Notes under the pieces: generated by a model
The model's database searches: none
Told to the model about the DNA's origin: nothing
Seen by the model: the letters and a program-made list of their open reading frames with translations, nothing else
Program-made: the position numbers and the translations under genes
Shown here: one piece after another, positions 21,841 to 30,554 of the stretch
Numbering within the stretch: position 1 is the stretch's first letter
Layout of the letters: every line of letters starts with the position of its first letter
Assembly: GCA_038527215.1 (NCBI GenBank)
Contig: JBCBGC010000103.1
Span: 1-30,554 of the forward strand
Direction: 5' to 3'
Source of the DNA: JAWPMV01 sp038527215
Lineage (GTDB): Bacteria; Bacteroidota; Bacteroidia; J057
DNA: 30,554 bases

Positions 21841-24800
21841 TTACTGCTTCCAGAGTTTAAAGCCTCTTTGACCCTTTTCTGTGATCACCCGCAGCAGGTA
21901 TATACCGGCCGGGAGTGAATCTACCTCCAGGGTAATTCTTTGCTCATTCCCATTAAGGGTATGGCTATCTATCAGGATTTTTTTTCCACTAAGGTCGATG
22001 ATCTGTATGGCTAACTCACCTGCTAATCCATTGGATATCTGCAGATGAAGCCTCGATTGAACGGGGTTAGGGTAGAGGCGGAGTTGAAAAGCCTCATCTA
22101 GGAAGTCCAACCCGGTCAAAAAGTCGATTACCACCCATTTTTCCAGCGTATCCTGTCCGCATTCATTGGTCACAATCAGTCGTACAAGGAAGCTGTCATT
22201 GCTGGTATAAATGTGCGTAGCGGTTGGGCCACTTCCCTGGGTTCCGTCTCCAAAATCCCATTGATAATCTAAGGCATTGAAGGTAGCATTGGCGTTAAAA
22301 AAGATGGCAGTATCGCCCAGGACGCTGTCTGAAAAGGCGGCCAGCGGAGCATATTCGATTTCCACGTAGAAGGAGTCGACATAGGTGCAGCCTATAGCAT
22401 CGGTTACCGTTACAAAACAGGTAGTATTGTCATCCAGCATGATGTCCGGATCCGTACTGCCATCACACCATAAGTAGGAATTAAAACCTGGGGTGGCACT
22501 GACGAGGATCTGATCGCACCCCCTTACGGTATCCTCCGGAATGAGCACCGGTACGGGATTGATGGAGATGACTACGGTATCTGTTAGCGCGCAATTGCCG
22601 AGGGTTTTGGTTACAAAATAGGTCCCGGAAGTATCCGCCAGCAAGGTCTGGGAGGTAGCACCCGTATTCCAAAGGTAGGTGGCCGCCCCGGCTCCTGCGT
22701 CCAGGGTTTCCGGACCGCAGGCAGAACGATCAGGGCCGAGGTCCAGACTTAAACTTTGTAGGCCTGGATCGTCCAGCAGGTAGCGGTTGAGCTTGTTGGC
22801 TTGCTGCAGGCCGGTAGTATGAAAATTGCCGATGACATAGAGAAAGCTATCTACCAGGATGACTTTTTCTACGGGTTCTGCTCCTACAGCAGAATGAGGC
22901 GTGATGCCCGACCCAAAGCCTGCCACCCCATATTGGGGATTCCATCGAGCCAGGTGATTGACGCTTTGACCGTCTAGAGTGGAAAAATCCCCGCCAAAGT
23001 ACAGGGTGCCATCTGGCCCCCAGGCAAGAGCAAGGACTGAACTAAAACCAGCGTTCGTAAAAATGTTGCCGGGGGTGGACCACTGGCTGCCATCCCATCG
23101 GGCGATGCTGCGAGAGGGTTCCTGGGTGCCACTACTCTGGGTGCAATACTGAAAACTCCCCCCTACGTATAGATCTCCTGTGGCTGGATCGTGGGTGAGG
23201 GCGTAAATGTTTCCACTCCCACAACCCTGGCCAATGGGGCTCCAGGTCGTGCCATCAAATTGGGCGAGATTATACATGCTGGAAGAGCCATTAATGGAGT
23301 TAAATGCGCCAGCCACATAGAGGATGCTGTCTCCTACATTTTCCAGATCATTGACTTGAAAGTCAAAGTCAGCGATGCCCACCCAGCCATTAGGGGTGAG
23401 TTTAGCCAGGTGTTTGGCCGTAACCCCGTTTATTTGTGTGAAATTCCCTGCGGCATAAAGTTCCCCCTGGAACAAGGTAAAATCAAAGATGCGAGGAATC
23501 CCGACTGCATCTAGTCCGGTTCCCCAACCAGACCAGGTCTGATTGACGAGATTATATTTAAGTAAGCCGGTGGAGGTTACATTGGCTGCGCCTCCAAACT
23601 GCCCTCCTACATAAAGATCATTGCCATCCCGGAAAAGGCTATAGGGGAAAGCGCCATTATTCGAGGTATTGTTACCGAAAAGGTCTCCATTCAAGGCTTG
23701 CCAACCATTTTGGGGATTCCACATCGCCAAACGGCTGATTTCCTGGCTGTCGATTTCTGAGAAGCCGCCTGCCAAAATAAACCCATCCTGGTAAGCAACC
23801 AGATCGTAGGTCTGAGAAGCATCTGCCACCCCATCTCCCAGATTGTCCCAACCACTTCCTGTGTAGGCGGCCAGGTTATCCGCCAGAGAACCATTGGGCT
23901 GTAGTTTCCCAAAGCTGCCGCCTACATACCATTTGCCCTGAAAAGGCGCGATGCAGTAGACGGTGCCCCCGGAGAAGTTGGCAGAGGTAATGCCATTCTG
24001 AAGTTTGTCCCAGGTACCATTGAGGTAATTGTAAGCCATGACGCCGTTACCAGCCGCGTTGTTGGCGGGATTGGTAGGATTGTGCTGATAAAAGGTGCCC
24101 CCGATAAATACCCGGTGGTTGGCGGTGTCTATTTCCAGGTCATGTACGGCGGAGGCTGAACCGGTGAAAGGCAGGCCGATGCCAGGGACCAGCGTCCAAC
24201 TTCCCCCTGACCAGCGAGCGAAACCTTTGGTTTGTGCGATCGAAGCCGAACCGATGAACTCCCCAAAATATCCTCCGGCCCAGATTTCGCCTGTTCCTGG
24301 ATGATAAGTGAGGGATTGGACAGTGGATGGGGAGGAATTTCCGGTTGGATTTCCACTGGCATTGATTTGGAAGCTAGCAAGGCCGCCATTCATGCCATCC
24401 CAGCCCTGGCCAGGTGTCCACCGGGCAATACTGTTGACCGCGAGCCCGCCGGCACGATCAATTGAACCTCCTGCGATCAGGCGGTGGGCATTGTCGACGA
24501 TCATGTCGAAAACGTAACCTGAGGAGATGGTACCAGCTCCATCAATCCCCGCGCCCAGAGAATCCCACTGCTGGGTAGGGAGGTAATAGCGGGCGATGTG
24601 CATGAGCGTCATCGGACTGCTCCCGAGGGTTTGGTCAAACTCTCCACCCACATAAAGGGTATCTGTATCAATTACCAGGCTCTGGACAGGTTTATTCAAG
24701 CCTTCCCCTATGGCTTCCCACACTTGCAAACTTTGATTCCACTTGATCACATTCCGACTAGCCACCTTAGTCCCATCTGTATTCTCCCCTCCGGTAAAAT

Positions 24801-25149
24801 TCCCTCCTACGTAAATGTTGCCCGCAGCATCTTTGGCCAGGGCATAAGCTGATGGCACCAGAGATACCCCATAAAGGCCTTTTCCCAGCGGAAGGTATTT
24901 TTCCCCGTCCCAGCGTGCCAATGCCCGAAAGTTGGTTGCTCCTCCGAAGCGGGCCGCAGCCGAAGAAGCCAGGAGCATGGTGCCATCATCCAGCGGGAGC
25001 ATATCGCGGATAGCGCCCCCTTTTACGCCGGGTTGTAAAAACTGATGGTCCCATCGGTTGTCATCCCCGGGGAAGAAACAAGCATTTTGGCCTATCCCCA
25101 TCATAGGGCCCAGGAGGCTAAAAAGTAGCAGGAGGTATAATTTGTTCAT
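21841..25149 (-). CDS. Large secreted beta-propeller protein with PKD domain and T9SS sorting domain
   Basis: 1102 residues with a signal peptide (MNKLYLLLLFSLLGPMMGIGQ). Residues about 40-780 contain some 14 copies of a strand motif of the type LYVGGxF, each followed by xxxxGxxxNxIARW-like segments (IYVGGNF, LYVGGEF, IWAGGYF, VFIGGTF, WYVGGSF, LYVGGQF, LYAAGNF, LYVAGAF, LYVGGSF, LYFGGDF, LYVIGNF). Fourteen repeats would suit two seven-bladed propellers. Two Ig-like segments with Cys pairs (LDLGPDRSACGPETLDAG, LIPEDTVRGCDQ) follow. A PKD domain (YQWDFGDGTQGSG ... YTSNDSFLVRLIVTNECG) comes next, then a T9SS domain (LRLYPNPVQSRLHL ... LPAGIYLLRVI). It is surface-exposed, probably for adhesion or binding; no catalytic site is seen. 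Monocistronic. Confidence 0.93.
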   Translation of the reverse strand: MNKLYLLLLFSLLGPMMGIGQNACFFPGDDNRWDHQFLQPGVKGGAIRDMLPLDDGTMLLASSAAARFGGATNFRALARWDGEKYLPLGKGLYGVSLVPSAYALAKDAAGNIYVGGNFTGGENTDGTKVASRNVIKWNQSLQVWEAIGEGLNKPVQSLVIDTDTLYVGGEFDQTLGSSPMTLMHIARYYLPTQQWDSLGAGIDGAGTISSGYVFDMIVDNAHRLIAGGSIDRAGGLAVNSIARWTPGQGWDGMNGGLASFQINASGNPTGNSSPSTVQSLTYHPGTGEIWAGGYFGEFIGSASIAQTKGFARWSGGSWTLVPGIGLPFTGSASAVHDLEIDTANHRVFIGGTFYQHNPTNPANNAAGNGVMAYNYLNGTWDKLQNGITSANFSGGTVYCIAPFQGKWYVGGSFGKLQPNGSLADNLAAYTGSGWDNLGDGVADASQTYDLVAYQDGFILAGGFSEIDSQEISRLAMWNPQNGWQALNGDLFGNNTSNNGAFPYSLFRDGNDLYVGGQFGGAANVTSTGLLKYNLVNQTWSGWGTGLDAVGIPRIFDFTLFQGELYAAGNFTQINGVTAKHLAKLTPNGWVGIADFDFQVNDLENVGDSILYVAGAFNSINGSSSMYNLAQFDGTTWSPIGQGCGSGNIYALTHDPATGDLYVGGSFQYCTQSSGTQEPSRSIARWDGSQWSTPGNIFTNAGFSSVLALAWGPDGTLYFGGDFSTLDGQSVNHLARWNPQYGVAGFGSGITPHSAVGAEPVEKVILVDSFLYVIGNFHTTGLQQANKLNRYLLDDPGLQSLSLDLGPDRSACGPETLDAGAGAATYLWNTGATSQTLLADTSGTYFVTKTLGNCALTDTVVISINPVPVLIPEDTVRGCDQILVSATPGFNSYLWCDGSTDPDIMLDDNTTCFVTVTDAIGCTYVDSFYVEIEYAPLAAFSDSVLGDTAIFFNANATFNALDYQWDFGDGTQGSGPTATHIYTSNDSFLVRLIVTNECGQDTLEKWVVIDFLTGLDFLDEAFQLRLYPNPVQSRLHLQISNGLAGELAIQIIDLSGKKILIDSHTLNGNEQRITLEVDSLPAGIYLLRVITEKGQRGFKLWKQ

Positions 25150-25212
25150 GGGTACGTTTTTTCCTTAGTGGACTACCATTAAAAAAAGTAAACCCATGCC
25201 TGGTATTTTTTT

Positions 25213-25233
25213 GTGAGAAGTGAGAGGTGAGAG
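25213..25233. repeat. Short tandem repeat, three GTGAGAR heptamers
   Basis: GTGAGAA, GTGAGAG and GTGAGAG follow one another directly at 25213-25233, at the edge of the palindrome array. It is a simple-sequence repeat that may vary in copy number between strains. Confidence 0.7.
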
Positions 25234-25240
25234 GTCCAAC

Positions 25241-25647
25241 CGTAACACTGGCTTCCAGCCGGTCAACACCCTTCGCCGCAGCTGCAAGCTGCGGCTACTA
25301 CCAGCCGGTGTAATCGCAATCACCCAACGCCCGCTCCACCGGCTACTAGCCTTTAAAACCCTTCGCCGCAGTTGCAAGCTGAGGCTACGACCAGCCGGTG
25401 TAATCGCAATCACCCAGCGCCCGTAACACTGGCTTCCAGCCGGTCAATACCCCTCCCCAGATTACATCTGGGGAAAAGCCTGCCCCACCCGCTCCACCGG
25501 CTACTAGCCGGTAAAACCCTTCGCCGCAGCTGCAAGCTGCGGCTACAAGCCGGTGTAATCGCAATCACCCAACGCCCGTAACACTGGCTACCAGCCGGTC
25601 AATACCCTTCGCCGCAGCTGCAAGCTGCGGCTACTACCAGCCGGTCG
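25241..25647. repeat. Array of REP-like palindromic repeats (five units, about 90 bp period)
   Basis: Four copies of a 28-bp element, CTTCGCCGCAGCTGCAAGCT plus GCGGCTAC, start at 25271, 25361, 25519 and 25607. Each has perfect GCCGCAGCT/AGCTGCGGC arms, except the second, which carries two changes. A fifth unit has a different hairpin, CCCCAGAT-TAC-ATCTGGGG (25455-25473). Between them run alternating linkers based on CCGGCTACTAGCCGG or CTGGCTTCCAGCCGG (themselves palindromes) and a conserved TGTAATCGCAATCACCCA. This is like REP/BIME elements mobilised by RAYT (TnpA-REP) transposases, none of which is in the window. The array fills most of the 642-base gap between the lipoprotein and propeller genes; no real ORF lies there. 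Confidence 0.85.
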
Positions 25648-25718
25648 AGCCCCATGTAGCCAACACCCATGGAGCAAGAAAACCGAGAGAGCCGTTCCAT
25701 GGGAGGAGCTTTTCTCAC

Positions 25719-25753
25719 AAAAAAAGAGAGGAAGACATTAAGCCTTCCTCTCT
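25719..25753 (-). terminator. Intrinsic terminator of the SusCD operon
   Basis: A perfect 10-bp stem AGAGAGGAAG (25725-25734 with 25744-25753) with a 9-base loop is followed on the minus strand by a T7 run. It is 38 bases past the stop of the last operon gene and marks the operon end. Confidence 0.92.
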
Positions 25754-25791
25754 GTTACATATGTTCAAGAGGCATAAGCCTCAGGTACATG

Positions 25792-26304
25792 CTAGTCGAT
25801 ATCAGCAATAGACACAGTAGCAGATTTCAGGAAATCTGTTCCACCACGACCTACCGCCAGCGTACCTTCTGCATTGCTGGCGCTCACCAAAGTTACGGTC
25901 AGATTCTTCACGCCATCAGGAATGGAATCAGTCAAAATTTCAATGACCAGGTCCACATTGTCAGGGTTCTGAAAGTCTGTGGTGTTAGGCTTCATAACAA
26001 TAGAATTGCTTCCACCAGCGATGCTGTAATCAACACCAGACTGAGCTGAACCAGTAACTTCATAGTTGATGGTGATGTCAGAAAGGGTACCAGTTGGACA
26101 CTCAATATTGAGCGATACAGATCCCGCATCCTCAGAAGTTTCTAAGGTTGGCAGGTTAACGGTATTTCCATCTGCATCGAAGGCTACATAACCAGGAAGA
26201 TCCTCCAGGTCCCAGTAGTCTTCCACGAGATAATCACTGCCACAGGAAGCTACAAGCATGCCTCCGATTACCAGCAGTGCGAATAATTTGATATTCAATT
26301 TCAT
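25792..26304 (-). CDS. SusCD-associated lipoprotein with Calx-beta-like domain
   Basis: 170 residues with a lipoprotein signal: hydrophobic segment, then LVASC with Cys21. The mature part is a single beta-sandwich of about 110 residues (VSLNIECPTGTLSDITINYEVTGSAQSGVDYS ... DNVDLVIEILTDSIPDG in pieces), resembling the Calx-beta/DUF4843-type domains found in many lipoproteins encoded after susCD. It is last in the operon, 41 bases downstream of the susD-like gene, and is followed by a terminator. It probably sits on the outer membrane and helps bind or present the substrate of the importer. The lipoprotein call is firm; the domain name is less so. Confidence 0.85.
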   Translation of the reverse strand: MKLNIKLFALLVIGGMLVASCGSDYLVEDYWDLEDLPGYVAFDADGNTVNLPTLETSEDAGSVSLNIECPTGTLSDITINYEVTGSAQSGVDYSIAGGSNSIVMKPNTTDFQNPDNVDLVIEILTDSIPDGVKNLTVTLVSASNAEGTLAVGRGGTDFLKSATVSIADID

Positions 26305-26345
26305 GATTTTTTAATTAATCTTTTCGAGATAAAATCTGACTGCTG

Positions 26346-27764
26346 CTAGTTCTCAAACCACATAGGGGCGTCGGTAGGCAGGTTGGCAGGTGCATTCGGG
26401 TTCGCAGCAACTTCATTCGGCGCGTAGTTAAAACGCTTCAGAATGGTGCTAATAGAAGAACCAGGAACCGCCTCCATGTCAGGCACCTTGGTCCGACGTA
26501 CGTGGTTCCACGCAACGACGGGACGAAGGAAAGACTCCAGGTAGAGCTGCTCATGCACATCCTGCAAAGTTGCCGTAGGAAAACTATCCACAAAGGCCGT
26601 GATGTCTGCATCCGGGATGGTAGCGGTAGCGCCAGGGATATCACCTCCCCAGAACTCACAAATCTGTCTCAGACCTTGCTTAAAGAGAGACTGAGCATCC
26701 TCATCACTGATCGTCCGCAGGGCCAGTTCCGCGCGATAGAAACTCATCTCAGAAGGCAGGCACATGATGTGCGGGATGTCATTTCTAATAACATTGTTGG
26801 AGTAATGCGCGAATCCACCTGGATTAGGGAAGGTAAACTGCCCGATCGGTGCAGTTCCAGCTGTGTCAGGATCGTAGATCATAAAATCAAAGCGGGGATC
26901 ATTATTCTGGCTCAGCAAGTTATAAGGTGCTGCTGCGGGAGAATAAACACCGGAGGATTCATTGGTACCACCAAAGAAGTTGGTGATCAGACGCTGCCAT
27001 CCGTTGGCTTCAGCAGAGTTGTCTGCATAGCGAATCATCGCAGCCTGGCTGTTGTCTTCAATCAAAGGCTGAGAGATAGAAGCCAGGATCTGATCATTAA
27101 TGGTGTTGTCCTTATTCAGGATCAGCATAAGGATACGGAGTTTTAGGGAGTTGGCCCATCTTCTCCAGTTTTCCATATCGCCCCCGTAAATGATATCTCC
27201 TACGGAAACATCTACCACATCATCAGGCATGTTGTCGATCAGGTTCATGGCTTCGTCGAGCATGCTTACACATCCACTCAGGATATCTTGCTGCGCATCA
27301 AATGCGGGAGAAGGGAATTCCTGTCCGTTCAAGGCTTGAGAGAAAGGAACATCTCCGTAGATACAAGTAAGCTCAAAGTAGCACTTGGCCTGGAAGATTT
27401 TGGCGATAGCCGCAATGTTGTTGCTACCTGCACCAGCTTCAAGCGCATCCGCTTCTACCAGCTGAAGGTTACCGAGTACCTGGGTGTAATACATGTTCCA
27501 GGTGTTACCAGTCAGGAAGATAGAAGTAGCACCCTGACGAGGGCTGTTAAAACATACGTTCATGTGCTGAGGCACATCCATGGTCCGGGTTCCCAGCTCC
27601 GTCACATGACGGCTGGAGTACTGGACGAATACATAAGGCAGAACCGCATTCGGGTCAGCCGAAGTCGCAACCAGTGGGTTGGTATTGATATCCAACGCTT
27701 CTTCACACGCAGTAGCCGAAGCCAGCATGACCAAAGCGAGGGAGAATATCTTTAAAAATCTCAT
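26346..27764 (-). CDS. SusD/RagB-like nutrient-binding outer-membrane lipoprotein
   Basis: 472 residues. The lipobox LASATAC gives Cys20. The helical TPR-like scaffold of the SusD fold follows, with family landmarks TNPLVATSADPNAVLPYVF near the start, IAAIAKIFQAKCYFELTCIYGDVPFSQAL (in two parts) around 120-150, YGGDMENWRRWANSLKLRI around 200 and EMSFYRAELALR near 340. The sequence looks most like the shorter SusD-like_2 group. SusD proteins cover the SusC channel as a lid and bind the substrate before import. It starts 26 bases after the SusC stop, so the two are co-translated. Whether the substrate is a glycan or a peptide (as with RagAB) is unknown; the nearby peptidases hint at peptides. 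Confidence 0.94.
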   Translation of the reverse strand: MRFLKIFSLALVMLASATACEEALDINTNPLVATSADPNAVLPYVFVQYSSRHVTELGTRTMDVPQHMNVCFNSPRQGATSIFLTGNTWNMYYTQVLGNLQLVEADALEAGAGSNNIAAIAKIFQAKCYFELTCIYGDVPFSQALNGQEFPSPAFDAQQDILSGCVSMLDEAMNLIDNMPDDVVDVSVGDIIYGGDMENWRRWANSLKLRILMLILNKDNTINDQILASISQPLIEDNSQAAMIRYADNSAEANGWQRLITNFFGGTNESSGVYSPAAAPYNLLSQNNDPRFDFMIYDPDTAGTAPIGQFTFPNPGGFAHYSNNVIRNDIPHIMCLPSEMSFYRAELALRTISDEDAQSLFKQGLRQICEFWGGDIPGATATIPDADITAFVDSFPTATLQDVHEQLYLESFLRPVVAWNHVRRTKVPDMEAVPGSSISTILKRFNYAPNEVAANPNAPANLPTDAPMWFEN

Positions 27765-27790
27765 GATTTTTTTCTTGTCTTGTTAGTGGA

Positions 27791-30554
27791 TTAGAAGCTT
27801 AATTTCAGGTTCGCACCGATACTTCTGGTCGCAGAAATGTTGGCACGCTCTACGCCCCATCCGTCAGCTCCAGAACCAAACAGGTTGGTTTCGGGATCGA
27901 TATGAGGAACTCTAGACCAAAGCAGAGCCACGTTTCTTGCTTCCAGTCCTACAGTCAGTCCTCTGATGAAAGACGAACCTAAAATGGAGCTAGGCAAAGA
28001 GTAGTTGAAGGTGATCTCACGCAGTTTTACGAAAGAAGCATCAAAAATGAAGGCTTCGGCGATGGAGTTGTCGTTGATAGAAGTCCAGAATGCCTGGGCG
28101 CTAGCCAAAGGAATATCGTTGTCGCGGAAGGTTCCGTCTGGATTTTCCAGTACACCTTCTTTGTCAATGAAAGTACCTTCACGGTTTCTCAGGGTTTCAG
28201 ATACCAGACCACTGGTTTGCAGATCTTCTACGGTAGAAGATTTCATGATTCCACCAGATCTCCAGTCAATGGTGAAAGAAGCGGAGAAATCACCCAAGGT
28301 GAAGTTGTTCACAAATCCCATGTTGAAATCAGGCAGTACAGAGCCCATAGGCTTAGCTTCACCTGCCAGACGAGTACCATCAGTTGGGTTGATGATCGGA
28401 CGACCAGATAGGCTATCTCTCAGGAATGGCACGGCTAGGAGCTCAATTCCGCCACCAGCAACGGCTACGACCTGTACAGAGTTAAAGGCACTGGAAAGCA
28501 AGATACGGTCAACTCCTTCAGCTAATTCTACCACGTTGGTACGCGCAGAAGAGAAGTTAATGATGGTGTTCCAACGGAAGTTGTTAGTAAATACAGGGGT
28601 GGCATCAATAGTGAATTCAACACCGCTGGTGTTTACCTGTCCTACGTTGGTTCTACGAGCGCTGAAACCAGTACTCTGAGGAATCGGCAGGGCCAGAATC
28701 TGATCTTTGTTCTGAGAGCTGAAGTAAGCCACGTCGATGTTCAGTCGGTAATCGAAGAAGCTCAGTTCTGCACCAGCTTCGAAGCTAGTTTGACGCTCTG
28801 GACGCAGGTTCGCAGGAGGAATAGTAGTTCCGGCTGCGAAAGCCAGACGACCATCAAATGGGAAGTTTACATTCAGCCCGTACTGTCCGGTAGCGGTAGA
28901 AATCGGGAAGAAGTTGAAGTCCAGCTGGTAAGGTCCGGTGTCGTTACCTACCTGTGCATAACTCAGACGAAGTTTACCATAAGAGAAGGTTTTGCTGCTG
29001 ATCCCCAGGGCATCGGAGAATACAAAAGCTAAGCTCGCAGATGGATAGAAGTAAGAGTTGTTGTCAACAGGAAGGGTAGAAGACCAGTCATTCCGACCGG
29101 TAAGGGTCAGCGTCAGGTAATCTTTGTAAGAGAAATCAATCGAAGTATAGGCTCCGAACAGAACCTGCTCGCTGAATCCACGGCCAGGAACGTTAGTTTC
29201 AGAGTTACCAGGGCTAAACAGCTGTGGTACCAGGAGGTCAGTAGAACTGAGGCCTTCACTGGAAATCTCACGACGGTTGTAGTTAAAACCAGCTAACAAA
29301 CTCACCAGGAAGTCACTGTTCACCTCGATTTTATAATTACCGATGATGTCCGTGTTAAACTGAGTAGAGTTGATGTTATCAATGGTGTAAGTACCTGTAA
29401 TCCGCTGGGCAGTTCCTTTACGGTTAGAGAGGAAACGGTTGTCCTGATCGTAGTCATATCCTACTTTACCTGTGAAGGTCAGATTTTTGATCGGCTTATA
29501 CGTCATCTCGAAGTTGGTCAAGAGCCGCGTATCCTCCCGATCGTTCCGGTTTTCATTACGAATCCAGTATGGGTTGTTGGTCGTTGGTTCTAACTGGTTG
29601 ATCTGGTTGCCTAATTCATCAATCCAAGGCAGGTATACATTTGGATCCAGGTTGGAGCTAAAGTTACCATAGCTGATGATGTTCGGGCTGTTTGCACCTG
29701 CTGCGGCGGTACCTACAGAGTTAGTCTGAATGTACTGCACACCAAAACGGCTGGAGAGCTTGTCTCCGTGCTTTACCCCGGCATTCATAGAAATGTTGTA
29801 ACGGTCCAGAGAAGTACCTGGAATTACACCGGTCTGGTTCAAAGCTGTAAGGCTCAAGCGGTAGTCCATTCTTTCATCTCCGTCAGAAACAGAAATGTTG
29901 TTGATGAAGGTATTACCAGGCTTAAAGAATTCCAGCAAACCGTTGTTGTCCACTTTCTGGAGGGGACCTCTTTCTCCGGTAACAGGCAGGGTAACTTCCT
30001 GTCCTACGTTGCGTGGACCCCAGTCAAATCCTAAAGAAGTAGAATCGTACTTGAACTGAGAACCCATGGCGTAATCCTGCTGATAATCAGGGATAACCAT
30101 GAGCTGGTCGTTACGGTAAGTAGAGTTGACTTCAACCTTTACTCCACCGCCTTTGCGAGACTTACCACGCTTGGTGGTAACGATGATGGCTCCGGCAGCT
30201 GCACGAGAACCATAGAGGGCGGTAGCGGCAGCACCTTTCAGGATACTGATAGACTCAATGTCATCTGGGTTCACCACAGAAGCACCGTTACCAAAGTCAC
30301 GGTTACCTGCAATACGAGAACCAGAAACGAATTGGTTGTCGTTGAAAGGCATGCCATCAATGATCCAAAGAGGATTGTTTCGTCCACTCAGGGAAGTCGC
30401 TCCGCGAATGATGATCTTGGAAGATCCACCCAGGTTACCACCAGTATTGCTCACCTGGACCCCGGTAACTTTTCCCTGAAGAGAGTTGACCACGTTGGCC
30501 GAACGAGCTTTAAGCAGTTCATCTGTCCCCAGTTCATCCACACTGTAACCAAGC
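27791..30554 (-). CDS. SusC/RagA family TonB-dependent outer-membrane transporter (5' end outside window)
   Basis: The frame stays open to the window end and gives about 921 residues. The visible part begins in the plug domain: LGYSVDELGTDELLKARSAN (codons through 30553), LQGKVTGVQV, the SusC signature IIIRGATSLSG followed by NNPLWIIDGMPFND, and GSRAAAGAIIVTTKRG. The beta-barrel follows (SDGDERMDYRLSLT, YLTLTLTGRNDWSSTLP) to the terminal strand ending in Phe (RSIGANLKLSF). The signal peptide, carboxypeptidase-regulatory-like domain and TonB box are upstream of the window. It imports, with its SusD partner, oligomers too large for porins. The GTG at 30541 is not a real start because homology continues before it. 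Confidence 0.96.
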   Translation of the reverse strand, partial: LGYSVDELGTDELLKARSANVVNSLQGKVTGVQVSNTGGNLGGSSKIIIRGATSLSGRNNPLWIIDGMPFNDNQFVSGSRIAGNRDFGNGASVVNPDDIESISILKGAAATALYGSRAAAGAIIVTTKRGKSRKGGGVKVEVNSTYRNDQLMVIPDYQQDYAMGSQFKYDSTSLGFDWGPRNVGQEVTLPVTGERGPLQKVDNNGLLEFFKPGNTFINNISVSDGDERMDYRLSLTALNQTGVIPGTSLDRYNISMNAGVKHGDKLSSRFGVQYIQTNSVGTAAAGANSPNIISYGNFSSNLDPNVYLPWIDELGNQINQLEPTTNNPYWIRNENRNDREDTRLLTNFEMTYKPIKNLTFTGKVGYDYDQDNRFLSNRKGTAQRITGTYTIDNINSTQFNTDIIGNYKIEVNSDFLVSLLAGFNYNRREISSEGLSSTDLLVPQLFSPGNSETNVPGRGFSEQVLFGAYTSIDFSYKDYLTLTLTGRNDWSSTLPVDNNSYFYPSASLAFVFSDALGISSKTFSYGKLRLSYAQVGNDTGPYQLDFNFFPISTATGQYGLNVNFPFDGRLAFAAGTTIPPANLRPERQTSFEAGAELSFFDYRLNIDVAYFSSQNKDQILALPIPQSTGFSARRTNVGQVNTSGVEFTIDATPVFTNNFRWNTIINFSSARTNVVELAEGVDRILLSSAFNSVQVVAVAGGGIELLAVPFLRDSLSGRPIINPTDGTRLAGEAKPMGSVLPDFNMGFVNNFTLGDFSASFTIDWRSGGIMKSSTVEDLQTSGLVSETLRNREGTFIDKEGVLENPDGTFRDNDIPLASAQAFWTSINDNSIAEAFIFDASFVKLREITFNYSLPSSILGSSFIRGLTVGLEARNVALLWSRVPHIDPETNLFGSGADGWGVERANISATRSIGANLKLSF

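Noticed and set aside
25165..25581. Three overlapping ORFs (82, 68 and 69 residues)
   Set aside because: They are translations of the palindromic repeat array (repeated LRRSCKLRL and LQLRRRVL), not genes.
25241..25647. Possible CRISPR array
   Set aside because: Spacers are themselves repeated, periods vary (88-158 bases), no cas genes are near, and repeat cores are long palindromes.
1..30554. tRNA or rRNA genes
   Set aside because: Intergenic gaps were scanned by eye and none contains a cloverleaf or rRNA-like sequence.

Overview
The window is typical of the phylum Bacteroidota. It has a SusC/SusD pair with an accessory surface lipoprotein, three large secreted proteins ending in type IX secretion (T9SS) sorting domains with the F/Y-PNP motif, few Shine-Dalgarno sequences, and promoter-like TTG-N19-TAnnTTTG elements. 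The moderate GC content and the gene mix would fit a marine or sludge Saprospiria (Lewinella/Haliscomenobacter type), but that assignment is inference. I see no rRNA, tRNA, CRISPR, prophage or insertion sequence.

Layout. 1-1017: 3' end of an amidohydrolase followed closely by an FRG-domain protein. 1067-5141 (minus): a protein of unknown function with two similar halves, then a periplasmic M16 zinc peptidase. 5458-6654: an exported calcineurin-like phosphoesterase. 6662-7552 (minus): a hexapeptide acyltransferase followed by a broken small membrane-protein gene. 7684-14382 (plus): mostly soluble detoxification-type enzymes (SDR oxidoreductase, epoxide-hydrolase-like alpha/beta hydrolase, pirin), two unknown proteins, a secreted HExxH protein, a macrodomain-like protein and a TetR regulator. 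14438-16708: a secreted SGNH hydrolase. 16705-19822 (minus): a site-2 protease homologue and an exported M20 peptidase, separated by what looks like a structured small RNA gene. 19985-21763 (plus): an N-acyl-D-amino-acid deacylase-type amidohydrolase, divergent from the M20 gene. 21841-25149 (minus): a giant T9SS beta-propeller protein. 25213-25647: an array of palindromic REP-like repeats. 25792-30554 (minus): SusC-SusD-lipoprotein operon, with SusC cut by the window end.

How the genes fit together. The cell envelope dominates: peptidases (M16, M20, M50), a D-amino-acid deacylase, secreted hydrolases and a SusCD importer point to a peptide- and polymer-degrading lifestyle. The SDR/alpha-beta hydrolase/pirin/TetR stretch resembles an electrophile- or xenobiotic-response neighbourhood. 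Two operator-like palindromes precede the SDR gene.

The most interesting item is at 18087-18304 on the minus strand: a near-consensus Bacteroidota promoter, a nested hairpin of about 120 nt with an asymmetric bubble, and an intrinsic terminator, with no convincing ORF. It may be a 6S-like RNA or an attenuator leader for the M50 gene. Other points worth a second look are the palindromic repeat array, a macrodomain-like orphan family, a secreted HEAAH protein whose sorting domain is strikingly AT-rich, and metal-ligand substitutions in the M20 peptidase and the phosphoesterase.
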